44,529 nucleotides of DNA from an uncultured Steroidobacter sp. (GTDB lineage Bacteria; Pseudomonadota; Gammaproteobacteria; Steroidobacterales; Steroidobacteraceae), in the NCBI RefSeq assembly GCF_937958065.1, contig NZ_CALFXI010000059.1, positions 1 through 44,529 of the forward strand, written 5' to 3'. Positions 18,642 to 25,423 of this stretch are shown piece after piece (position 1 is the stretch's first letter; the number at the start of each line of letters is the position of its first letter). Under the pieces are notes generated by a model. That model made no database searches and was not told where the DNA came from. It saw nothing but the letters and a program-made list of their open reading frames with translations. The position numbers were made by a program, and so were the translations under genes.

Positions 18642-19943
18642 CTAGCTCAGCCGCGTTTTTCTGAGTTTCGACAGGCTCGTCAGGAAGCGCCTCAACGCGC
18701 CATGAACGTTGTAACGAGGGCCGAGATCGACGTTGCAATGGCGTGAGACGGCCTCGAACAGGTGATCGGAGAAACGCCGCGTCAACTCGCCAGCTGGGAT
18801 CTGCGGCCCGCTGATCCGGCCGCGTTCGTGCCAGTGTCGCAACGAAATCTCGATTTCGCTCAGCACATGGCGCAGATAGTGCTGCAAGCTCGTGTGCCAC
18901 TTGTACCAGACAAAATCGCAATAGCGATGTCCGAGGGTGTCATAGGTTTCGCGCCAGGCCCACGCATGGGGCAGGTCGTCCGGCGGCGGCTGTCCGTACG
19001 CTCGCCGCAAAAGCCAATCCACCTGCAGTCCTTCGAAGTCCCGGTAGTACCAGTGTCCGGACGGCATCCCGTCGGTGCTCAAGCCGAGCAACAGATCCTG
19101 GCCATGCGCCTCGAGAATCAGACCGTGTTGCAGACTCATCTTCACCCACAAGGAGGCGAAGCTCGCACACAACACGTCGTCGACGAATTGCAGCGGCTGC
19201 TTGAACGTCTTCTCCAGCATTCGAACCAGCAGCGGCACGTGCTCGCCATCGCCGCCGATCAGCGAAAACAACGGAGCAACGCCTGCCTCGCCAGACAATA
19301 TCTCTGGCGGCACTGGCCGCACGATTGCACCAGCATCCAAACCACGCCGCGGCGAGAATCCGACCGTTTCGGGGATGAAATGAAAATTCTCCGGCAGCGT
19401 GCCGGATGCAGCGGCGATGGTTTTAGCGAACCCGATCGCGCGCGCCACTCGCATTCTGGAAACGGGACGCTCGCCGACAATCCGAGCGAGCAACGACGTC
19501 TTTACGAAACGCGCCCGGTCTGCTCGGCCGTCCGGCCAGACGAGCAGAGTTCGAATGCTCGACGTCGGCAGCGCCCATAAGCGCTCATCCAGCGACGCAT
19601 CGCGCGCTCCGGCGTCGGACAAGAAATCACGATAACGATGCAACGCCGTGGGATGAATCGGAAACAGAACTTCGTCACCACCGCGGCGATCGCCCCCGAG
19701 GCTGAGCTGCTCGCCGATCTCCCCCTGCGTCACGACAAATAGATGTCGTCGCGGCACCCAATAACACGGCAACGGGAACGGTCGGGAATGTTGCGGGAGA
19801 TACCGTGCATCGAAGCCAGGATCGCGCGCTGTATCAAAAAATATATCGGGCCTGTGCAGATGATGGCGCTCCAGCGTCAGCCAGGACCGTAGCGCCGCCG
19901 GCAACTGCTGGGTGACCTCCTGGTCGACGAACTGACCCGACAT
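18642..19943 (-). CDS. IucA/IucC-type (NIS synthetase-like) protein beside lasso genes
   Basis: A 433-residue protein with the hallmarks of NRPS-independent siderophore synthetases, which adenylate a carboxylic acid (often citrate) and condense it with an amine or alcohol. Visible are an FPIHPTALHRY segment (residues 94-104, the HPxH-like nucleotide site), RFVKTSLLARIVGERPVSRMR (from 146; the KTS..ITS..R motif), GLILEAHGQDLLLGL (from 274, Glu278/His280/Gln282) and YYRDFEG (Arg301/Asp302). It is about 150 residues shorter than usual IucA/IucC proteins, missing mainly N-terminal sequence. AGGGAG six bases before the ATG at 19943 sets the start. It is transcribed divergently from the lasso precursor. 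No other siderophore gene is present, so action on the lasso peptide is a reasonable but unproven idea. Confidence 0.78.
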   Translation of the reverse strand: MSGQFVDQEVTQQLPAALRSWLTLERHHLHRPDIFFDTARDPGFDARYLPQHSRPFPLPCYWVPRRHLFVVTQGEIGEQLSLGGDRRGGDEVLFPIHPTALHRYRDFLSDAGARDASLDERLWALPTSSIRTLLVWPDGRADRARFVKTSLLARIVGERPVSRMRVARAIGFAKTIAAASGTLPENFHFIPETVGFSPRRGLDAGAIVRPVPPEILSGEAGVAPLFSLIGGDGEHVPLLVRMLEKTFKQPLQFVDDVLCASFASLWVKMSLQHGLILEAHGQDLLLGLSTDGMPSGHWYYRDFEGLQVDWLLRRAYGQPPPDDLPHAWAWRETYDTLGHRYCDFVWYKWHTSLQHYLRHVLSEIEISLRHWHERGRISGPQIPAGELTRRFSDHLFEAVSRHCNVDLGPRYNVHGALRRFLTSLSKLRKTRLS

Positions 19944-20373
19944 CGAATGCTCCCTGCTCCAGATTCGACTGCGCACACCCTAGCATTCTTGCCTGTGACG
20001 ACGCACGGTCGGCAAGCGCGAGCGCGTTCTCCAATAATCCAACTCTGACCCCATGCTGCGGTGTGGCAATCGAAGCCGGACCGTGTCGGACGGCTCGCAT
20101 CACCCGGGCGCAAACTCACTGGCATGACCCTCTCGACAGCTACTCACTACAAGGCACGAAAGTTTCTCGACTTTATCTGACACGTCGATCCGCACGCGCG
20201 CACCATCGGCAAACGCGATCTCGAAGCGCGCCACCGATTCACACGTCCTCGAAAGTCGCGCCGACCGAAGCGCCTCGGGGCCGCGCCGCTTGATCTCGTT
20301 CGGCACCGTGCACACCCTTTCGGCGCCGTCCTAGGAAGGTAAACGGAACCGCGATCACAAAGGAGTAACGCAC
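19944..20373. promoter_or_regulatory. Divergent region between NIS-like gene and lasso precursor
   Basis: 430 bases that must contain the promoters of both divergent units. No convincing -35/-10 pair or FecI-type promoter could be assigned by eye. A strong Shine-Dalgarno (AAAGGAG, 20359-20365) serves the precursor. A small minus-strand open frame (20100-20306) with protein-like composition overlaps it and is listed separately. Confidence 0.5.
20100..20306 (-). CDS. Possible small protein, unknown
   Basis: A 68-codon minus-strand frame from GTG 20306 (AAAGG about nine bases upstream) to TGA. The middle reads VARFEIAFADGARVRIDVSD, which looks like a real beta-hairpin sequence, and third positions are G/C-rich as in neighbouring genes. 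A longer form would start at GTG 20315. There is no recognised family. It occupies the space where the lasso precursor promoter should be, which argues against it. Treat as a candidate only. Confidence 0.22.
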   Translation of the reverse strand: MPNEIKRRGPEALRSARLSRTCESVARFEIAFADGARVRIDVSDKVEKLSCLVVSSCREGHASEFAPG

Positions 20374-20466
20374 ATGATCAAGCTCGGCAAAGTCTCCACT
20401 GAAACCCGTGACTTCAAGTTCTCTCCGGATCCGGAGGGCTCGGGCGCCCTGCAGATCTTCTTCTAA
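20374..20466 (+). CDS. Lasso peptide precursor (30 residues)
   Basis: A 12-residue leader, MIKLGKVSTETR, and a predicted 18-residue core, DFKFSPDPEGSGALQIFF. The assignment rests on the conserved leader Thr at position -2 (Thr11), a proteobacterial LGKVS.ET[KR] leader pattern, AAAGGAG eight bases before the ATG, and the B and C genes following on the same strand. Ring closure would join the Asp1 amine to the side chain of Glu9 (or Asp7, giving a seven-residue ring), leaving a nine-residue loop and tail that ends in two Phe, possible steric plugs. Asp at core position 1 is unusual; characterised lasso peptides mostly start with Gly, Ala, Ser or Cys. The single Lys3 in the ring offers a free amine. 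An in-frame TAG upstream excludes a longer leader. Too short for normal gene callers. Confidence 0.85.
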   Translation: MIKLGKVSTETRDFKFSPDPEGSGALQIFF

Positions 20467-20509
20467 GAAGATCGAGAGCTGCCTCGAGGGCTTGATCAAC
20501 GCTTGAGGC
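20454..20509 (+). other. Two stem-loops after the lasso core
   Basis: GATCTTCTT (20454-20462) pairs perfectly with AAGAAGATC (20465-20473) across the precursor stop codon. A second hairpin pairs GCCTCGAG (20481-20488) with CTTGAGGC (20502-20509), one G-T pair. There is no T-run. They lie in the 100-base gap between precursor and B gene and may stabilise the precursor mRNA or reduce read-through so that precursor is made in excess of enzymes. Confidence 0.55.
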
Positions 20510-20566
20510 GGCGGAGGCGCGTGGCCCTGAAGCCGCGCGCCCCTTCGAGCGCCACGAGCACACGTC

Positions 20567-21253
20567 ATGGATACCTACCTACTTCCGATGCACGTTCATC
20601 TGTGTCGCCGCGGCGACGAGTTCGTGTTTCTCGATTTGCGACAGGACGATTACACATTGGTCAATGGCCCCGCCGCTGCAGCACTGCGCGCATCGCTGTT
20701 TGGCGAACGCGACAGCAACTCGAACGCGATTCCCGCCACTGCGCTTCAGGAACTGCTCGAAGGCGGGTTGCTGACCAAGAGCGCGGACGCAGGCAAACCC
20801 CTGGCCGTCACCGACGTCGAAATCGCGACCGAAGCCTTGCTGGATCTCGAAACGATGCCGGCGGCGCGGATCACTTTGGTGAGATTCTGCAGGTTCTTCG
20901 CGGCTTGCTTACACGCCTTCGTGCGTTTGCGCTGGGGACGCCTGGAAAACACGATCGGCGCCGTCTCCAGGCGCAAGGCGCGGCACGCAGCCGATCGGTT
21001 CGATGTCGGCCGCGCACGAGAGCTGACTGCGACATTCTACAAACTGCGCGCGCTGTTTCCTTTCAACTATCTGTGCCTGTTCGACTCGCTGGCATTGATC
21101 GAATTCCTGGCGCGCCATCGCATCTATCCGACCTGGGTGTTCGGCGTGAAGCTGGCACCTTGGGCCGCGCACTGCTGGATCCAGTACGACAGCTTTGTGT
21201 TCAACGAGGGAGTCGAAGAGGCCGCGCGCTACACGCCCATCATGGCGATCTGA
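20567..21253 (+). CDS. Lasso peptide B protein: RRE fused to leader peptidase
   Basis: A 228-residue McjB-type protein. Residues 1-80 form the RiPP recognition element that binds the leader (FVFLDLRQDDYTLVNGPAAA, LLEGGLLTK). Residues from about 95 form the transglutaminase-like cysteine protease that cuts after leader Arg12: Cys170 in NYLCLFDSLALIEF and His202 in AAHCWIQYD. The third triad position, usually Asp in a VLND-like motif, reads VFNE (Glu214). The fused form is normal for proteobacterial clusters; actinobacteria split it into two genes. The ATG has only a weak Shine-Dalgarno (GAG), in keeping with less enzyme than substrate. The cyclase gene follows after 12 bases. Confidence 0.95.
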   Translation: MDTYLLPMHVHLCRRGDEFVFLDLRQDDYTLVNGPAAAALRASLFGERDSNSNAIPATALQELLEGGLLTKSADAGKPLAVTDVEIATEALLDLETMPAARITLVRFCRFFAACLHAFVRLRWGRLENTIGAVSRRKARHAADRFDVGRARELTATFYKLRALFPFNYLCLFDSLALIEFLARHRIYPTWVFGVKLAPWAAHCWIQYDSFVFNEGVEEAARYTPIMAI

Positions 21254-21265
21254 CGCAGGGAACGC

Positions 21266-23197
21266 ATGAACCGCTTACTCGCGATCGTCTGGGATCCGCG
21301 CAATCTGGAAGCCGTGCGGGCCCTGGAAACGTTGAACCCTGGCGCATACACGACCCGCCAGCCGGAGTCCTGGGTTGCGGTATATCAAGGACCGGGCGCC
21401 CTGGTGCTCCATCATCGGCAGCACCACGACAAACCCGCTCAGGTCTATTCATTGGGTGAGCGGCGCGGCGTCATCGTCGGCCGACTGTTCGAACGGCGCC
21501 AGGACGATTACTCGACCGCTGCCAGGATCAGCTTCGACGAACGTCGCTCGCGCCGCATCGTCCAGAGCGCTGGCCGGTATCTGATCGATGAGTATTGGGG
21601 CACGTACCTCGCGATCGTCTGCGACGAAACTGCCGGCAAGTATCACGTGTTCCGCGATCCCGTCGGCACCGCCCCCTGTTACTTCATCAGCCACCGCGGC
21701 GTGAACCTGTTCTGTTCGCACATCGAAGATGCCGTTCGACTGCTGCCGGGCGAGTTCCCGATCAACAGTCGCTATCTGGCGCGCTGGTTGTTCTATCCCA
21801 GCCTGATGACGACCCAGACCGGTCTCGAGAATGTCACGGAGCTGCCGAGTGGTGAGCGCCTGACGTTCGAACGCGACACGATGTCGCGCGCTCGCCTGTG
21901 GAACCCGGTGAGCTTCGCCTGCGAACCGGATTTTTCCACGCCCGAGCAGGCCGCGCAATCGTTGCGCTCGACGCTGCAAACCACCGTGAACGCCTGGGCT
22001 TCCTGTTACGGACGCATCACCCATCGTCTGTCCGGCGGACTGGATTCTTCCATCGTGGCCGCATGTCTGGCGCATGCGCCGAGCAAGCCCGAGCTGACGT
22101 TCCTGAACCTGTCCATCGACGTGGGTTTCGATCAGCTGCGTTTTCATCGCCATGGTCTCGACAAGCGTACCGAAGAGAAAGTGCGCGCGATCGCCGGGCA
22201 TGGCGACGAACGGTACTTCGCGCGCCTGGTCGCCAAGCGCTGGAACGTCGAGCTGGTGCAGCGTCAGCGGGATCTGTCCATGGACCTGCGACGACTCTGG
22301 AACGTGCGACTGACGACGGCGCCGTCGATGTATTTCACCCAACTGGAGATGGACGACGCGGAGCTGGAGCTCGTGCAGACCCATCGGCCCGAAGCGTTCT
22401 TTTCGGGCCAGGCGGGCGATTCGGTATTGCTGGCAACGCTGCAAGCCTTGCCCGCGATCGACTATGCACGCTTACATGGTTTGCGCCGCGGACTGTGGGA
22501 CCAGATCGTCGCATCCTGCGCGCTCAGCAAGGATTCGCTGTGGTCGGTGCTCGGCAAGACACTCTCGAGCGGGTTGCTGGGTCGACCGTACGTGCCGCCG
22601 CTCAGCATTCTGGATCGGCCAACGCTGCTGAACCAGGTATTCACCGCTGAGGACTTCGGCAGTTCCATCGTCGAGCTGCCGAATTACGCGGCGCTGCCGC
22701 CCGGCAAGCAAAACCATGTACGCGGCGTGGCCTGGTCGGCGTTCCACGAGTTCGTGTTCGGCAGCGGACAGCACGCCGAGCATGTCGATCCGCTCAACTC
22801 ACAACCGGTATGGGAGCAGATGTTGCGGCTACCGACCTATACGCTGCTGGTCGGCGGCGTGAGTCGTGGGCTAGCGCGTCGCGCGTTCGCGGACGTGCTT
22901 CCCTCGGAAATCCGGAGACGGCAGGTCAAAGGCACTGGCGGACCGTTCTATCAGCATCTGCTCCGACGCAATAAGGCACTGGTCCGCGAGACCTTGCTGG
23001 ACGGCCTGCTGGTCAAGGAAAACTATTTCGATCGCGACAAGCTCGACGCATGTCTGGGCCAGGACGATCCGTCCATCACCATGCCGGCACACGTCCTGCT
23101 GTGTTACCTGGCCGCGGAAATCTGGCTTCGACAATGGCGCGAGATCAGTCAGCGCGATTTCAAAGCCTCGCAAGAGCCGCAACGCGCTATTCCTTGA
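21266..23197 (+). CDS. Lasso cyclase C protein (asparagine-synthetase-like)
   Basis: A 643-residue McjC-type ATP-dependent macrolactam synthetase. It adenylates the side-chain carboxylate of core Glu9 or Asp7 and closes the ring onto the N-terminal amine while the tail is threaded. The N-terminal part resembles the glutaminase domain of AsnB (YHVFRDPVGTAPCYF) but lacks the N-terminal Cys nucleophile, as expected. The PP-loop HRLSGGLDSSIVAACL near residue 250 is the ATP pyrophosphatase site; the C-terminal part includes ISQRDFKASQEP. AGGGA precedes the ATG. The last 11 bases overlap the end of the convergent isopeptidase gene. Confidence 0.96.
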   Translation: MNRLLAIVWDPRNLEAVRALETLNPGAYTTRQPESWVAVYQGPGALVLHHRQHHDKPAQVYSLGERRGVIVGRLFERRQDDYSTAARISFDERRSRRIVQSAGRYLIDEYWGTYLAIVCDETAGKYHVFRDPVGTAPCYFISHRGVNLFCSHIEDAVRLLPGEFPINSRYLARWLFYPSLMTTQTGLENVTELPSGERLTFERDTMSRARLWNPVSFACEPDFSTPEQAAQSLRSTLQTTVNAWASCYGRITHRLSGGLDSSIVAACLAHAPSKPELTFLNLSIDVGFDQLRFHRHGLDKRTEEKVRAIAGHGDERYFARLVAKRWNVELVQRQRDLSMDLRRLWNVRLTTAPSMYFTQLEMDDAELELVQTHRPEAFFSGQAGDSVLLATLQALPAIDYARLHGLRRGLWDQIVASCALSKDSLWSVLGKTLSSGLLGRPYVPPLSILDRPTLLNQVFTAEDFGSSIVELPNYAALPPGKQNHVRGVAWSAFHEFVFGSGQHAEHVDPLNSQPVWEQMLRLPTYTLLVGGVSRGLARRAFADVLPSEIRRRQVKGTGGPFYQHLLRRNKALVRETLLDGLLVKENYFDRDKLDACLGQDDPSITMPAHVLLCYLAAEIWLRQWREISQRDFKASQEPQRAIP

Positions 23198-25346
23198 GCG
23201 CACCGCCCGTCGCTTGCTGCTGCTCTCGCAACTGGCGCCAGCGTTGATACTGCGCCGACTTGGCGGGGTCCGGATCCTCGTATCCTTGCAGCCAGAAGCG
23301 GAACCAGTCGAGATTGCGCGCGGCGATCGCCTGCAGATGGGCGGGTTGCCACTTGATGTGTGTTTCGTTCGTGAACACGTAGGCATCGTAGGGCTTGCCG
23401 GCTTCCGCCATGTGTTTCATGAGGCGCACTTGACCCATCATCTCGCTGGCGGGCGTCTGTATCAGCAGCGGCGCTTCGATGCTGTCGATGTTGTCGGCCA
23501 GATCGATGTGCTTCCAGATATCGTGCCCCGCCGGTTTTTGTTCCAGCAGCCACTTGTAGATGGGAACGGCAGTTTTCAGGCCGGCGCGCGTGGCCTGCAG
23601 GTACTCCCACTGATTCCAGCCCGGGCTTGCAATGGACACCGCGGCGAGCCGATCGTGCTTGAGCACGATATGCAGCGGTACGAAGCTGCCGTGACTCACT
23701 CCGCCCATGCCGACGCGAGTGGTATCGATGAAACCTCGCGCCGCAGCGACATCCAGTCCGCGCAGCGTCGATTCTGCGTACATGGACAGATGGGGGAAAT
23801 CCAGCTCGACGGAGTAAGGCAGCTTTGCGTACTCGGGATTGCGACGTACTGGCGCGGCGAGCGGATTGCTGGTCGGAAACTGCGTGTGCAGTACCAGGAT
23901 GCCGTTGGCCGCATAGACGTGCAGTGGATTCTCGTAGGTCGATTCGTTGTCGAAGCCGAGCGCCGAGTAGACATCCATGTACACCGGATATTTTTTGCTG
24001 GCGTCGAAATCGGGCGGATACAGGATGTAACCGTAGGTACGCTCGGGATAGACACCGGCCAGCGGCTGACCCGGTTCGGCCCAGGGGAAGCGCGGCGTCT
24101 GCCATTCGAAGCGCTCGATCCTGCCCAGACGGACGTTACGAAACTCGGGATTCACATCCGCGATCTCGGCGATGCGCCCCGAGCGCAGATCGATCGCAGC
24201 GACATGCGCGGGACGACCGGGCGTTTGCCTGGCGCAGACCAGCCGATCGGGCGCGAGATCGCAGAATTGCATCATATCGTCGAGGGTGTGAACGACGGTC
24301 GAGACGGTCGCTTTGCCCGGCGACCAGCGATACAACCCGACCTCTCCGCCGCCGACACCTTCGCGACGCAGAAACAAAACGGACTGCCCATGCCACCACA
24401 GCTTTTCGATGAGGCCAGCGCACGGCTCGGCCATGCATGCGACCGCATTCTCAGATTGCGGAAGCACTGCCGTAACACGGAACGCGAAATCATCCGAGCG
24501 CGCCAGCCAGGCGCGCGCGGCATCGGAGCGAACAGCGGCCAACACCGCATCTCGGGGCAGTCCCGAGCGTAGTCCGCCTCCGCCCAGGTCACGCTCCTGC
24601 GCTACCTTGAACGCCGCCAGCTCCTCGTCGTTCGCCAGGCGCTCCACACCGGACTTCGTGACCCAAGTGACGCGAGCTTTGTCCAGCGGCTGCCGGCGCT
24701 CGGGCAGCAGCAGATCGCCGAAGAAGTTCAAATCCTCGTCGTACCGGTACCCGTTGCGTTCCCGTTGCTGTTCGCTCGCCCGCAACTCGGCGCGCGGGCT
24801 GCCGACGGTGAAATAGAGAAGCTCGCTGTCTTCGCTCCATGAAAACTCACGTACGTCAGCGGGATTGTGCGTCACTTGCTCCTGCCCGCTCCCATCCGTC
24901 CTGCTGCGCCATAGTTGCACTTCACCATTGCGCAACGAGGTATGGGCAATCCAAAGGCCATTCGGCGACCACTTCGCGGCACGACGTTCAATCGAGCCTC
25001 CGATGCTGCCGCCCGGCCCTTCCCGCGCGAGCCGCGCATCGCCAGCATCACCAACATATGTCAGCGCGCCGCCACCAACGGCACCCACGAACCAACCCGA
25101 GTGATAAACATTCGCCCTGGGATCGGCGCGACGCACCAGGATCGCGAAGCGGCGCTTGTCGGGAGACAAGGTCAGTGAATCGATCCGCCGCAGCGTCGTC
25201 ATGTCCTCGACCGTGATCGGTCGCGGCGCGCTGCTGGGCACCTCGGGAATCGTCAGCGATGGCCCGGGCTGACTTGCCAGCACCGCGAACGCGGACCATG
25301 CGAGCGCAGCCCCCAACAACCAGCCACCGACAGGAAATGTTTTCAT
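23187..25346 (-). CDS. Lasso peptide isopeptidase (AtxE-like, S9 family), exported
   Basis: A 719-residue protein with a signal peptide (FPVGGWLLGAALAWSAFAVLAS), a beta-propeller-like N-terminal part and a C-terminal alpha/beta hydrolase. The nucleophile lies in GMGGVSHGSFVPL near residue 550; the His is probably in ETHIKW near residue 670. Family members in Asticcacaulis (AtxE1/AtxE2) hydrolyse the ring isopeptide bond of their own threaded lasso peptide. Convergent with the cyclase gene and transcribed with the TonB receptor/FecR/FecI genes but separated from them by a terminator-like hairpin. Its presence implies that the peptide is taken up and opened, rather than only exported as a toxin. 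Confidence 0.9.
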   Translation of the reverse strand: MKTFPVGGWLLGAALAWSAFAVLASQPGPSLTIPEVPSSAPRPITVEDMTTLRRIDSLTLSPDKRRFAILVRRADPRANVYHSGWFVGAVGGGALTYVGDAGDARLAREGPGGSIGGSIERRAAKWSPNGLWIAHTSLRNGEVQLWRSRTDGSGQEQVTHNPADVREFSWSEDSELLYFTVGSPRAELRASEQQRERNGYRYDEDLNFFGDLLLPERRQPLDKARVTWVTKSGVERLANDEELAAFKVAQERDLGGGGLRSGLPRDAVLAAVRSDAARAWLARSDDFAFRVTAVLPQSENAVACMAEPCAGLIEKLWWHGQSVLFLRREGVGGGEVGLYRWSPGKATVSTVVHTLDDMMQFCDLAPDRLVCARQTPGRPAHVAAIDLRSGRIAEIADVNPEFRNVRLGRIERFEWQTPRFPWAEPGQPLAGVYPERTYGYILYPPDFDASKKYPVYMDVYSALGFDNESTYENPLHVYAANGILVLHTQFPTSNPLAAPVRRNPEYAKLPYSVELDFPHLSMYAESTLRGLDVAAARGFIDTTRVGMGGVSHGSFVPLHIVLKHDRLAAVSIASPGWNQWEYLQATRAGLKTAVPIYKWLLEQKPAGHDIWKHIDLADNIDSIEAPLLIQTPASEMMGQVRLMKHMAEAGKPYDAYVFTNETHIKWQPAHLQAIAARNLDWFRFWLQGYEDPDPAKSAQYQRWRQLREQQQATGGALKE

Positions 25347-25365
25347 CCACTCATCTCATGCCGCG

Positions 25366-25399
25366 AAAATTAAAAAGGGGCTGCCATGGCGACAGCCCC
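25366..25399 (-). terminator. Rho-independent terminator after the lasso TonB receptor gene
   Basis: On the minus strand GGGGCTG and CAGCCCC (25399-25393 and 25383-25377) form a stem followed by TTTTTAATTTT. It lies between the receptor stop and the isopeptidase start, so the isopeptidase is either expressed by read-through or from its own promoter. Confidence 0.8.
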
Positions 25400-25423
25400 A
25401 TGCCCCTCCACGAGCAGCACGCG

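Noticed and set aside
18642..19943. Complete siderophore biosynthesis locus
   Set aside because: Only one short NIS-like gene is present, with no monooxygenase, acetyltransferase or second synthetase, so a stand-alone siderophore pathway is not supported.
20374..20466. Class other than lasso (for example graspetide or lanthipeptide) for the small precursor
   Set aside because: The adjacent B (RRE-protease) and C (cyclase) proteins plus an isopeptidase define a lasso pathway; there is no ATP-grasp ligase or LanM/LanC, and the core has no Cys or Thr.
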